Shown piece after piece: positions 28,609-37,524 of a DNA stretch of 64,000 bases. Numbering within the stretch: the stretch's first letter is position 1; each line of letters begins with the position of its first letter. This stretch comes from Marvinbryantia formatexigens (GTDB lineage Bacteria; Bacillota; Clostridia; Oscillospirales; Ruminococcaceae): positions 1-64,000 of the forward strand of contig JAETPU010000003.1 of the NCBI GenBank assembly GCA_021771035.1. Reading direction: 5' to 3'. Below the pieces are notes generated by a model. The model worked only from the letters and a program-made list of their open reading frames with translations. It was not told where the DNA came from and did no database searches. Position numbers and translations under genes: made by a program.

Positions 28609-30247
28609 ACTCAGCCCAACTATCTGGACCATTATTGGAATTGTCATCGGCCTCATTGTGATCATCTTGGTTATCCTGAGTATGTGGAAAAAAGTCCCTC
28701 AGGATAAGGCGGCGGTGATCACCGGTTTGAGAAAACGCGTTCTCACCGGCGGAGGCGGTATCGTAATCCCGCTGTTTGAGCGCATTGATCAGATTTCCCT
28801 GGAGAACATCAAATTGGACATCGGCACCAAAGGCGCCATGACCTCGGAGGGTGTTCCCATTATCACCGACGGCGTTGCCGTCATCAAAATTAAAAATGAG
28901 CACTCCGCCATTCTGGCCGCTGTGGAGCAGTTCAACACCTCCCGGGAGAATGACACCACCGAGATTATCAAGGCCACAGCCAAGGATGTGCTGGAGGGCA
29001 AACTCAGAGAGATTATCAGTAAGCTGACGGTGGACGATATCTACAAGAACCGGGAGAAATTTGCCTCCGAGGTTCAGGAGGTAGCCGCCACCGATCTGCT
29101 GGAGATGGGCCTGGAAATTAAGGCCTTCACCATCCGGGATATCGACGATGAAAACGGATACTTAAAGTCCCTGGGCATCAAGCGTATCGCAGAGGTGAAA
29201 AAGGACGCCGCCATCGCCCAGGCCAACGCGGAACGCGAGACCATGGAGAAAACCTCCGAGGCCCGCCGGGCCGGTGAAACCGCCAAACTGATGGCGGAAA
29301 CCCGCATCGCGGAAGCCACCAAGGAGAAAGCCCTGAAGGTGCTCTCCTTCGAGCAGGAGCAGCAGACCTCCAAGGCCCGCACCGACATGGCCTATGATAT
29401 CCAGCACAACGTGACCAGCAAAGAGGTCATCGGCACCGAGATGGACGCCGAGGTACTCAAGCAGCAGAGAATGAAGGACGTTGCCGTGGAGCAGGTGCAG
29501 ATCACCATTGCCACGGAGGAACGCAACATCGAATTGGCCAAGAGAAAGGCCGAACGCAAAAAGGCTGAGCTCATCGAGACCGTTGTGAACCCCTCCGAAG
29601 CCGAGAAGGAAAAACAGCGCATCGAAGCCGAGGGTGAAAAACAGCGCTCCATCCTGGAGGCCGAGGCCGAGGCCGCCGCGAAAAAGCTCTCCGCCCAGGC
29701 GGAAAGTGAGAAAATCCGGATGCTGGCAGAGGCTGAGGCGGGCAGCGTGAAGCTGCGCGGTGAGGCCCAGGCATCCGTCATCGAATCCACCGGACGCGCC
29801 GAAGCGGAGAAAATCCGTCTGGCCGGTATCGCGGAAGCCGAAGGAATGGAGAAAAAGGCCGAAGCCTACGCCAAGTACAACCAGGCCGCTGTTACCCAGA
29901 TGATCATCGAAAAGCTGCCTGAACTGGCTGCCGCCATCGCGGCTCCTATGGCGCAGATTGACAAGATCACCATCATCGGCGGCGGAGATAACGGTTCCGA
30001 CGGCATCAGCAACGTCTCCGGCGCGGTGACCAAAACTCTGGCTTCCGTGATTGAATCCGTCAGGGAGACCACCGGCTTTGATATCACCGAGGCCATGAAA
30101 GCCAAGACACTGGCGGCCCACACCGACCGCAATCTGAAAATCGATGTGAGCGGCGATCCTGAGCTCCTCACAGCCGGTTCCAGGGAGTCCTCCCAGCCGG
30201 CTGCCAATACGGCGCCGGCCCAGCAGGAGCCTGTCCAGGAACAATAG
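28601..30247 (+). CDS. floT: Flotillin, SPFH-domain membrane microdomain scaffold
   Basis: 548 residues. One N-terminal hydrophobic segment (about residues 7-27) precedes the SPFH/PHB domain, which includes RKRVLTGGGGIVIPLFERID. A long Ala/Glu-rich coiled coil (about 190-430) contains repeated EAE and AEA heptads typical of flotillins. A variable tail rich in Gln/Pro/Ala ends the protein. Flotillins oligomerise on the inner membrane face and organise microdomains. AAAGGAGAAGAGC precedes the ATG. The NfeD-SPFH pair matches yuaF-floT of B. subtilis. Confidence 0.93.
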   Translation: MPELSPTIWTIIGIVIGLIVIILVILSMWKKVPQDKAAVITGLRKRVLTGGGGIVIPLFERIDQISLENIKLDIGTKGAMTSEGVPIITDGVAVIKIKNEHSAILAAVEQFNTSRENDTTEIIKATAKDVLEGKLREIISKLTVDDIYKNREKFASEVQEVAATDLLEMGLEIKAFTIRDIDDENGYLKSLGIKRIAEVKKDAAIAQANAERETMEKTSEARRAGETAKLMAETRIAEATKEKALKVLSFEQEQQTSKARTDMAYDIQHNVTSKEVIGTEMDAEVLKQQRMKDVAVEQVQITIATEERNIELAKRKAERKKAELIETVVNPSEAEKEKQRIEAEGEKQRSILEAEAEAAAKKLSAQAESEKIRMLAEAEAGSVKLRGEAQASVIESTGRAEAEKIRLAGIAEAEGMEKKAEAYAKYNQAAVTQMIIEKLPELAAAIAAPMAQIDKITIIGGGDNGSDGISNVSGAVTKTLASVIESVRETTGFDITEAMKAKTLAAHTDRNLKIDVSGDPELLTAGSRESSQPAANTAPAQQEPVQEQ

Positions 30248-30322
30248 GCCCAGTCCACTTGTTACGGAAGTGAACCGACAAGCAGGTAAAATTGGGGTTC
30301 TTCTGATGGACTGTCAGCGAAG

Positions 30323-30363
30323 AAACGCCCCGGGAACTCTACAGAGTTCCCGGGGCGTTTTCC
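30323..30363 (+). terminator. Terminator of the NfeD-floT operon
   Basis: AAACGCCCCGGGAACTCT (30323-30340) pairs perfectly with 30343-30360, and TTTTCC follows. Confidence 0.88.
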
Positions 30364-30607
30364 TATCCTGTTCCCAGTATCTTTTACGCAAGGAGGTTTC
30401 CTGGGGTATCTCCCAATCCATCCTGTTAGGGACAAGCTACACAAATCCAAACCCGCCAGCAGACCAGCTGGCTGAGCAGAGCCCGGGAGGCCTGCACCTG
30501 CTTAACCAGAGAGAACGCCCAAAGCCGCCGCTTGCTGCAATAAAGAACGGCCAAGGGGACGCACAGAATTCCGAGCCGGGAGACTCAACGTTCCCGATAC
30601 GGGAAAA

Positions 30608-31057
30608 TTACGGCCTGCTCATATAGAGAAGCGGATAGGGGTTTCCCTGTTCGTCAATTTCTGTTCTTTTATAAACCTGAAAGCCCATGTGTTCATAGAA
30701 TCCCTTTGCAAGGGGATTTTGTTCATTCACCGCCAGCGAACGAACCGAATACGCTTCTATTCCATAGTTCAGCAACTGCTTGCCCAACCCTTTTCCCCTT
30801 ACTTCCGGGGCGATAAACAGCATTTCCAGGTGTTGGTCCGCAATTCCCATAAAGCCCACGGGGGCTTTCGTTTCGTCTTCCGCAACAATCAGATGAGGGA
30901 TTTCATGTAATGCTTGGGGAACATAGTTTTTGATAGTTTCTATTTCCTTTTCGGATAAAAAGTGATGCGTTGCCTTTACCGAACCTTCCCACACATTTAA
31001 AAGCTGTTCTATCAGCAGCGGGGTTCTATCCGCTACGGTCACAAGTTTCACGTTCAT
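30608..31057 (-). CDS. GNAT N-acetyltransferase (YjaB-like)
   Basis: 149 residues with the GCN5-related fold: MLFIAPEVRGKGLGKQLL (acetyl-CoA loop) and a NEQNPLAKGFYEHMGFQVYKR segment, closely patterned on E. coli YjaB. The acceptor substrate is unknown. It is slightly more AT-rich than its neighbours. The preceding 350 bases after the floT terminator hold no gene. Confidence 0.85.
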   Translation of the reverse strand: MNVKLVTVADRTPLLIEQLLNVWEGSVKATHHFLSEKEIETIKNYVPQALHEIPHLIVAEDETKAPVGFMGIADQHLEMLFIAPEVRGKGLGKQLLNYGIEAYSVRSLAVNEQNPLAKGFYEHMGFQVYKRTEIDEQGNPYPLLYMSRP

Positions 31058-31159
31058 CCCCCTTAATCCTCCTTGTGATGGACGGCCTCACTGGCTTGAG
31101 GCGCGCGAATTCATCCTTAATTTTTTATTGCATCATTACGTCAAAGGAACCATCAACTC

Positions 31160-31625
31160 TGAAGAAGGCCGGCCTTTTTCTGTAGAAAAGGCAGACGCTG
31201 TGCGTCTGAGGACTTCTTCCAGACCCTAACGCAGCGCGTTAGGGTTGATACCCGTGTATCAAAAAATAGTATCCAACTATCTGCCGGGTTCAACCGGATC
31301 ACAATACTATTTTTCATTCTAACCGTGATTCTTGGAACTGTCAACCAGCCCGAACCGTTTTCGCGGCCCATGCCGCGGCACGTAATCCTGCCGGCGCACC
31401 TGGGCGCCTCTCTGCTCTTTGCAGAATTGTATTTGAACAGCAGAAATCCCCCCGATACAGGCTTTCCGGCTGAGGGCAGGAGTTCATCTTTGCCGAATAC
31501 ATTCCATTTTTGCGTTCAGCCCAGGCCCCCGTTTCCCCCATTTGAAAAAGGCAGGACGCTTTTTGTTTGAGGAACCCTTCCGGAATGTGACCGGCGCGTT
31601 GGGTTTGATACCTGTATCTCAACAT
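31160..31625. repeat. Degenerate direct repeat pair in a gene-free stretch
   Basis: Two segments, about 31175-31260 and 31548-31622, share the order GAAAAGGCAG..ACGC, (T)GAGGA, CTTCC, GCGCGTT, GGGTTGATACC or GGTTTGATACC. They are diverged direct copies some 365 bases apart. The whole 31058-31698 stretch has no believable gene. Confidence 0.5.
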
Positions 31626-31698
31626 AGCTCGGTTCTCTTTCGCGGGCAAAAGATAAAATACGATTGCCGTTGGAGTCCCGACTGCACGGGAAGGAAAC

Positions 31699-31737
31699 AG
31701 CAGGAGACGGGACACTGTCACAGTCCCGCCTCCTGCT
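31699..31737 (-). terminator. Probable terminator of the coiled-coil envelope protein gene
   Basis: A 15-bp near-perfect stem (31699-31713 with 31723-31737) lies 33 bases past the stop codon. The T run after it is short and interrupted. Confidence 0.55.
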
Positions 31738-31769
31738 GCGTTTTCTATGGCTTTTGATTTCCGAACAGG

Positions 31770-32390
31770 TTATTCCACCGGCGTCAGCGTCAATTTGGAA
31801 CGGGTATTGACCGAATCCCCAGTCTCCAGAGTACAGACATAGTCTCCATCCCCCACCGCGCTGTCACCCAGAATGGTATTCACCTTAAGGCGTCCGATTC
31901 TGGAATAAACCACAAAGTTCGAGCTTCCGCTGGCGCGATAGCGTCCCGCCGGGATATCCGTGCCCACAGTATAGTCCCCAGAGGGCATTGAGAGCGGGTT
32001 ACCCTTAGCTTTCACAACTTCGCCATCGAGTTTCTCCAGTTCCGACTCCTTGGCGGCAATCTGTGCATCCTTTTCCCCGATTGCATCCTGCTTTTCCGAA
32101 AGGACAGCTTCAATTTCACTGGCCTGGCTGAGAGTACTGCTGGCATCCTTTAAGTCCTGCTCCAGGCCGTCTTTTTCCTTTTTCAGCTGCGTGTACTCCG
32201 AATTTGCAGACAAAAGCTCCTGGGCAGCGCTGCTGGCCGCCGCCTTATTCACTCCGATGATCGACTGGACGCCGCATCCGATTCCAACTCCCACCACAAT
32301 CAACAGCAGCATACTCACACACAGTGTCAACAGATACTGCCATCCCTTGAGCCTGCCAATCCAGCCGCGGATTCCGTTTCTCTCTCCCAT
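31770..32390 (-). CDS. Membrane-anchored coiled-coil protein with C-terminal beta domain
   Basis: 206 residues. A single membrane helix at about 14-40 (YLLTLCVSMLLLIVVGVGIG) leads to an external heptad-rich coiled coil (about 55-115, QLKKEKDGLEQDLKDA). The C-terminal beta-rich domain begins SGDYTVGTDIPAGRYRASG. That domain recurs in many uncharacterised surface proteins of Firmicutes; I do not know its function. The start at 32390 follows GGGGAGGAATTGAG; a longer frame upstream lacks a site. Confidence 0.75.
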   Translation of the reverse strand: MGERNGIRGWIGRLKGWQYLLTLCVSMLLLIVVGVGIGCGVQSIIGVNKAAASSAAQELLSANSEYTQLKKEKDGLEQDLKDASSTLSQASEIEAVLSEKQDAIGEKDAQIAAKESELEKLDGEVVKAKGNPLSMPSGDYTVGTDIPAGRYRASGSSNFVVYSRIGRLKVNTILGDSAVGDGDYVCTLETGDSVNTRSKLTLTPVE

Positions 32391-32570
32391 CTCAATTCCT
32401 CCCCTTTCGGTTGTATGGAGCGTTTTACACTGTTTAAACTCCAAGATACCGGTTTATATTCCATAGTATAACGCGAAAATTGTAATATTTCAACATATTT
32501 TTTGATGAATATTCCCCGATTTTATTCCTGTTTTGTACAAAAGCCATTCCACAGGGAAGAATTCCCGCAA

Positions 32571-32609
32571 AACACAAGCCCCCCGCGCCAAGCGCGGAGG
32601 GCTTGTGTT
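32571..32609 (-). terminator. Terminator downstream of the DUF4015 gene
   Basis: AACACAAGCCC (32571-32581) pairs with GGGCTTGTGTT (32599-32609), with further CCGCGC/GCGCGG pairing inside. TTTTGC follows on the minus strand. Confidence 0.78.
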
Positions 32610-32626
32610 TCATCATTTCAGAAAAT

Positions 32627-33880
32627 CTACTGAGCCAAATTGGAATAATCTCCATCCGGCTGATAGAGGAGATAGTTTTGAATCCCCAGCTCCTCAAGCA
32701 CCTTGAGCTGCTCCTGTACCTGCTCCAGGGTATAGGTGAGGTTCTCGGAGGCTTTGACAGAGGGATCCGTATAGCCCTGCAGGATGGGCATTATCCCTGA
32801 GAAGGACTCCCCAGCCTTTGACCGAAGCACATTCATGGCGGCCTTGACCGCCTCATAGGGGTTTTTCACCGGCTGCTGCACGGTGAATTCCTCGGACTGC
32901 ACGCCCAAAAGCGCCGCCGGCATCACATCCACCGCACTGGGCACCCCATAGGAAGCCGCGTCTCCTCCGAATGGAATTTCTCCGCCGCCGAAATTGGCAT
33001 CCGCGGGCTGCTGCCAGAATACCTGGACATCCTCTCCGGCCTGCTGCATGGCCTTCTCCATAAATTGAGTGAGAACCTCCTGTTTGGTGCCCATCGTGCC
33101 ATACTCACACAGATTCAGGCCAACCCCCTGGGGGAACTGGACCGAATCCAGGAATACGCCCTTTGCACCCATGGCGACAGTTTCCCGCTGGATTGCCAGG
33201 ATATATTCCTGAGCCTGCTGGGAGTTGGGATTCAGCCAGCTTTTGCCGCCCTTGCTGGAATCGTTGTCAATCCAAATATAGTTGGGATCCGGCTTATAGC
33301 GCACCGCCGCGTCCTTCATCGCCTTCGTGGCGGTATGATCCTCAAACGCGTGGATTTGAACCATTGGTGTGATTTCATTTTCCTCCAGGGTTGTGAAAAT
33401 TTCCTTCAGATCCAACGGGTTGGACACCACAGCCTTTCCCGCCAGCACCGTTTCATCAGAGGAGGCATACAGCACTTCGCCGTCGCTGTTTTTCACCTGG
33501 ATGACAGCGCTATTGAGGCCGGCTGCCTTTATCTGGCTGATAAACTGCGTGAGCTTCTGAGGATCCCGGGCCGTTTCAACCGGAAGCCAGGCCGCCTTAA
33601 TCCCCTGGGGCTTTGTTACCTCCTCCGGCTGGGAGCTGGAGGACTCCGACGAATCAGGAGCCGTACCCTGCGAGGAGGGTTCAGGCTGGGAGGAAGAGGA
33701 ACTCTTCACCTCCATGCTGCCAGTGAGTAAGTCATATACCGGCTGATACAGGCTCCAGCCTAAAAAGAACAGAATGCCCGCCGAGGCCAATATCAGAAGC
33801 GCCTTGACCGGTGAAATCCGGGGCTTGTGGCTCCGGCGGTAAATCCGGTCATATCGCTTGATTTTATAATGTTTTGCCAT
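32627..33880 (-). CDS. Membrane-anchored putative glycoside hydrolase (DUF4015)
   Basis: 417 residues. A basic N-terminus and a membrane anchor at about 23-45 are followed by a Ser/Pro/Gln-rich linker (about 58-88). A DUF4015-type TIM barrel begins at GIKAAWLPVETARDPQKL and continues with TPMVQIHAFEDH, WIDND, GAKGVFLDSVQFP and GIQNYLLYQPDG. Related proteins are putative glycosidases acting outside the cell; no substrate can be named. The ATG at 33880 lies ten bases after GGAGG. It starts 32 bases after rnfA, so it may be transcribed with the rnf-like genes. Confidence 0.8.
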   Translation of the reverse strand: MAKHYKIKRYDRIYRRSHKPRISPVKALLILASAGILFFLGWSLYQPVYDLLTGSMEVKSSSSSQPEPSSQGTAPDSSESSSSQPEEVTKPQGIKAAWLPVETARDPQKLTQFISQIKAAGLNSAVIQVKNSDGEVLYASSDETVLAGKAVVSNPLDLKEIFTTLEENEITPMVQIHAFEDHTATKAMKDAAVRYKPDPNYIWIDNDSSKGGKSWLNPNSQQAQEYILAIQRETVAMGAKGVFLDSVQFPQGVGLNLCEYGTMGTKQEVLTQFMEKAMQQAGEDVQVFWQQPADANFGGGEIPFGGDAASYGVPSAVDVMPAALLGVQSEEFTVQQPVKNPYEAVKAAMNVLRSKAGESFSGIMPILQGYTDPSVKASENLTYTLEQVQEQLKVLEELGIQNYLLYQPDGDYSNLAQ

Positions 33881-33912
33881 AACGCCGTCTCCTCCCGAAT
33901 CAGAATGTTTCA

Positions 33913-34509
33913 TCAGATTGGCAACCTGTGGCCAATCAGTCCATACAGCGCCAGCGAAAGCAGGCCGATATACACCAGCGTGATGGGAAAGCCGCGGAAG
34001 GCCTTGGGCACATCACACAGTTCCAGCCTCTGCCGCACCTGCCCCACCAGGAGCACCGCGCCCAGATAGCCAATGCCGGAGCCCAGCCCAAAGCCCAAAG
34101 CCTTGGGGAAAGTGAAGCTGCTCTGGGAGGCCAGCAGCGCCGGACCCAGTACCGCGCAGTTGAAGGTTGCCATTGCCAAGTCCCCGCGGATTCCGGCAAA
34201 AAACTTGGGCCAGAATTTTCTTCCCAGCAGCCAGACGGCACAGTACAGCACACAGATGAGCCCAATATACAGCATGGGCCGAATGAAGATGGCATATTCG
34301 GCTTCCCGGATAAAACGGTTGAGCCACCAGCCGATCCCCGTACAGGCCGTGGACATAGCGGTGACAATCAGGCAAAACCGCGTTCGGCTGACAGCATCCA
34401 CCGGCATCCGGATCATACGGGACATTCCCAATCCCCGGGAGAACACGGCATTCTCTGCAAAAATGGCAGTGGCAGCCAGGACAAAAAATTCCGCTAACGC
34501 CTGCAGCAC
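33913..34509 (-). CDS. rnfA: RnfA-like membrane subunit with an altered Fe-S site
   Basis: 198 residues with six membrane helices and the RnfA/NqrE pattern. In classical RnfA one Fe-S cysteine lies in a GICPFLG-like motif near residue 25; here the segment reads SRGLGMSRMI, with Ser instead. The second cysteine is kept in FNCAVLGPALL. LCDVPKAFRGFPITLVYIGLLSL is typical of the C-terminus. The start is GTG at 34509, with AAAGGGGG eight bases upstream; there is no suitable ATG. It begins three bases after rnfE. Confidence 0.85.
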   Translation of the reverse strand: MLQALAEFFVLAATAIFAENAVFSRGLGMSRMIRMPVDAVSRTRFCLIVTAMSTACTGIGWWLNRFIREAEYAIFIRPMLYIGLICVLYCAVWLLGRKFWPKFFAGIRGDLAMATFNCAVLGPALLASQSSFTFPKALGFGLGSGIGYLGAVLLVGQVRQRLELCDVPKAFRGFPITLVYIGLLSLALYGLIGHRLPI

Positions 34510-34512
34510 AGC

Positions 34513-35223
34513 CTATTCCCCCTTTCCAAAGGATTGTGGAAGTTGATTCTTTTTCTTCTCGGCCAGCCGGGCCGTCAGACGGCGCAGCCAGGCACGCAAA
34601 CGGCGCAGTTCATCCACCAGCCTGCGGCAGAGTGCGGAGAGCATTCCCACTAAGATACAGCCTCCAAAGGGCATGAGCAAACCGTTCAGCCGAAAATCCC
34701 AGCTCACCGGCACACCCCACAGGGTTCCGGAACCCAGAATCTCCCGCAGGGCGCCCACCAGGCAGATGGCCAAGGTGAAGCCCAGGCAGTAGCAGGCGGC
34801 GTCCAGCACGGCCCACAGGGGCTTTTTGCGACGGGGATAGTGCTTGGCGCGGGAAAACAGGATGGAGTTAAAGGCCAGAAGCGGCCCATAAATCCCGATG
34901 GCGTCCAGCACCGCCGGCGCCACCAGCCTGGCGGCAAAATAGGAGGGCACCAGCATCACAGCCGAGCACAGCACATAGCATACCGGCAGCACGGCCCGCG
35001 GCAATCCCGGGGCAAACCGGGAGAGCAGGCTGGCCAGAAGGATGGTGGGCAGCGTGACAATCCACAGCACCACCGAGAGCGCCGCCGCGTTGGGCAGGGA
35101 GTAGGCCGCCACCACTGCGGGAGCCAGCACCAGGCCTGTAATCAAAATGGGATTTCGAAGAAAAATCCCGCTGAAAATCTGATATCCTCGCAGGAGGATG
35201 AGCTTACGGCTGGAGTTTTCCAA
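34513..35223 (-). CDS. rnfE: RnfE-like membrane subunit lacking both Fe-S cysteines
   Basis: 236 residues of the RnfE/NqrD family, recognisable from FLRNPILITGLVLAP at the start and TLAICLVGALREILGSGTLWG in the core. The usual LGTCPTL cysteine is replaced (LVLAPAV), and the VNCIILG cysteine is Ser (AFNSILFSRA; codon TCC). A Lys/Arg-rich tail follows the last helix. Translation starts at TTG (35221-35223), seven bases after AGGAGG, and overlaps the rnfD end by 20 bases. Confidence 0.85.
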   Translation of the reverse strand: MENSSRKLILLRGYQIFSGIFLRNPILITGLVLAPAVVAAYSLPNAAALSVVLWIVTLPTILLASLLSRFAPGLPRAVLPVCYVLCSAVMLVPSYFAARLVAPAVLDAIGIYGPLLAFNSILFSRAKHYPRRKKPLWAVLDAACYCLGFTLAICLVGALREILGSGTLWGVPVSWDFRLNGLLMPFGGCILVGMLSALCRRLVDELRRLRAWLRRLTARLAEKKKNQLPQSFGKGE

Positions 35224-36190
35224 GATGCATCCTCCTCACTTTCCGAATTAGCTTTTCTCCGATTCTGTCCGTCACCGGGGCCGCCGCATTCAGCAAAAGG
35301 ATGGCAAACATCATGCCCTCCTCCATGCTGCCGTACAGACGGTACAGCATGACGATAATGGCGCCGAACACCCCATAGAGCATCTTTGCACTGATCCGCT
35401 TGGGCGAGGTGACGGGCTCGGGAAGCAGAAATACCGCTCCAAAGACCAAAATTCCGGAGAACAATTCAAACATCAGGGAATCCACACGGTTCCCGGTGAC
35501 CAGGCGCGGGAAGCAGAAGGCCAGCACCGCCGCCGTGGCCAAAAAGCACACCGGCGACTGCCAGTTGATGGTTTTGCGGTAGATAAGGAATAACAGACAG
35601 GCGAGGATGACTAAAATATGAGTAGCACCCATTGGGCCGGGATAATTGCCCAGAAGCATCTCCAAAAAGTCGATATTGGGCACGCCGCCCTGCAGCAGGG
35701 TTCTGGCCGGGGACTGCATGAGCTTGGCCCCCGTATCCCCAAACACCGCCAGGTGCTCCAGAGGCACAGGATAGCTGAACATCTTCTCCGCCCAGCAAAG
35801 CGCGGCAAAGGCATACCCGGAGGCCGCCGGGTTAAACAGGTTGTTTCCCACGCCGCCGAAGGGGTGCTTTGCCACCGCGATGGCAAACACACCGGCCGTC
35901 GCCAGAATAAAGTAGGGGATACTGGCGGGCATCATCAGGGGCAAAAGCATTCCTGTCACCACCGCGGACAGATCCCGGGGATTGACAGCCCTGCCCGAGA
36001 GCTTTTGGCAGAGCATATCTGTCCCGACGCACACCGCCACGCTGAAAACTCCCAGAACCAGAGCCCGCAGCCCATAATAGTAGCAGGCCATCACATACAG
36101 GGGCAAAAGCGCTATCATCATATCGCCCATCAGGGTCCGGTTGGATTCCGTATACCGGATATAGGGGGCGTTAAGCCTTGGTTCGGACAT
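35204..36190 (-). CDS. rnfD: RnfD-like membrane subunit without the flavin-bearing threonine
   Basis: 328 residues with about nine or ten membrane helices. Family motifs include NPRDLSAVVTGMLLPLMMP, KHPFGGVGNNLFNPAASGYAF (split when quoted: KHPFGGVGNN, LFNPAASGYAF) and MLLGNYPGPMGATHI. Classical RnfD carries covalent FMN on Thr of an S/T-G-A-T motif ahead of the LLGN block. The corresponding position here reads DTGAKLM, with Lys. AGGAGG lies upstream of the ATG at 36190, and the gene overlaps the rnfC end by 20 bases. Confidence 0.87.
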   Translation of the reverse strand: MSEPRLNAPYIRYTESNRTLMGDMMIALLPLYVMACYYYGLRALVLGVFSVAVCVGTDMLCQKLSGRAVNPRDLSAVVTGMLLPLMMPASIPYFILATAGVFAIAVAKHPFGGVGNNLFNPAASGYAFAALCWAEKMFSYPVPLEHLAVFGDTGAKLMQSPARTLLQGGVPNIDFLEMLLGNYPGPMGATHILVILACLLFLIYRKTINWQSPVCFLATAAVLAFCFPRLVTGNRVDSLMFELFSGILVFGAVFLLPEPVTSPKRISAKMLYGVFGAIIVMLYRLYGSMEEGMMFAILLLNAAAPVTDRIGEKLIRKVRRMHLGKLQP

Positions 36191-37274
36191 TGCTCTCCTC
36201 CTCTCTGGCCGGTTCACCGGACGCCGTGCGCGCCGCGGCCCTGGTTTTTGCCAGCTGGTGCTTGGCGCCGATAATTAATGCCGCCACATCCAGCTTGGAG
36301 GGACAGATATAGGAGCAGGTCCCGCACTCGATACAGCGGTCGATGTCATAAAACCGCAGGACACCATATTTTCCCTTGCGAATATTCTGATAGAGATAGA
36401 AGGGCGTCAGGCTCTGGGGGCAGGCATCCACGCAGCGCCCGCAGCCGATACACCGGTACTGCCTCTCCTTTTTGTTTTCCCGGAAGGCCAGCACCGCCCG
36501 GGTGCGCTCGGTGACAACCGTATTGGCCGGATCAATGACGGAAACCCCCGACATGGGCCCGCCGATTACGATACTCTCCAGGGCCTGCGTCACACCGCAG
36601 CGATCCAAAACCAGCTCCAGGGACATTCCCCGGGAGACTTCCATATTCTGCTGCGTATGGATAGCGTCGCCTCCCACCGTCACAAAGCAGGTGGTCTGCA
36701 CCCGGTGCTCCCGCAGCGCCCGGGCAAAATGCACCAGGGCATTGGAGCCCACCAAAAATACCCGTTCGCCCGCAAAGGCGTCCTGCGTGCGCTCCTGCAC
36801 CGGATAGCGCCCAAAGATGCGGCGAACCGGGATATCCCCCAGGCGCGGCGGGATTTTCGCCCCCAGATCCGTCAGGTTCCGATAGACCGCCACCGCGGAT
36901 TTGGCAATGCTCAGCGCCCGCATCACTAAAGCAATTCCATCCTGAAGCTCCTGCGGCTTGTGCAGCACCATACACATCTGGCTGGAGACATAGGGCTCAT
37001 CGTCCACGGCGTCCGCCACCACAATCGTGTAATGACGCCCCTGAGCCTCAAGCAATTTTTGGTAGAGAGATTTTCCGTCCGTTTCGTCTATAATCTCGGA
37101 CATCCGGGCAAGATCCAAAATGTCCGTCGGTGTCAGCTTGTGTAATTCACGCTCAAGTTCACTGGTAAAATATTGCTTTGCACCGGAAGAATTGAGAAAT
37201 TCCACAATCGTCCCGCTCAAGGCAGGCTCCTTGTGCTGTTCCAAGACAATCCCCCGGGAAAAATGCCCTAGCAT
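36171..37274 (-). CDS. rnfC: Divergent, shortened RnfC-like iron-sulfur subunit
   Basis: 367 residues, against about 440 in typical clostridial RnfC. Homology is clear from VVADAVDDEPYVSSQMCMVL (cf. the EPYL segment) through VTVGGDAIH and IVIGGPMSGV to two ferredoxin motifs, CIGCGRCVDACP and CIECGTCSYICP. The usual N-terminal GGIHPP barrel-sandwich region is missing. The glycine-rich GxGGAxFPTH flavin/NADH loop is replaced by ARMSEIIDETDGKSLY. The start at 37274 follows GGGGTGG; two upstream ATGs lack sites. It is the first gene of the rnf-like cluster. Confidence 0.8.
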   Translation of the reverse strand: MLGHFSRGIVLEQHKEPALSGTIVEFLNSSGAKQYFTSELERELHKLTPTDILDLARMSEIIDETDGKSLYQKLLEAQGRHYTIVVADAVDDEPYVSSQMCMVLHKPQELQDGIALVMRALSIAKSAVAVYRNLTDLGAKIPPRLGDIPVRRIFGRYPVQERTQDAFAGERVFLVGSNALVHFARALREHRVQTTCFVTVGGDAIHTQQNMEVSRGMSLELVLDRCGVTQALESIVIGGPMSGVSVIDPANTVVTERTRAVLAFRENKKERQYRCIGCGRCVDACPQSLTPFYLYQNIRKGKYGVLRFYDIDRCIECGTCSYICPSKLDVAALIIGAKHQLAKTRAAARTASGEPAREEESNVRTKA

Positions 37275-37524
37275 TTTATCCACCCCTATTCTTGGTTCCA
37301 TTTTAATTTGCGTACAGAACCGCATCCTTCCGACGCAGCCTGTGAAAGCCCGACTGTCTTCCCCTCGCCGAGGCTTTCCCCACTATATCGAATCGCTGCC
37401 CCATGCGGGGCAATCTCATTTTTTGAGGGGTTTTGCGTTGTTTCATCCCGCAGCATCCAGTTTCCGGCAGCACACCGGTTCCCTATTTTTCCCAACTGCA
37501 CAATGCCCGAAAGGAATGATGATC

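Noticed and set aside
33913..37274. Complete, classical Rnf complex
   Set aside because: rnfG and rnfB are absent, and key flavin and Fe-S residues are replaced in the genes that are present.
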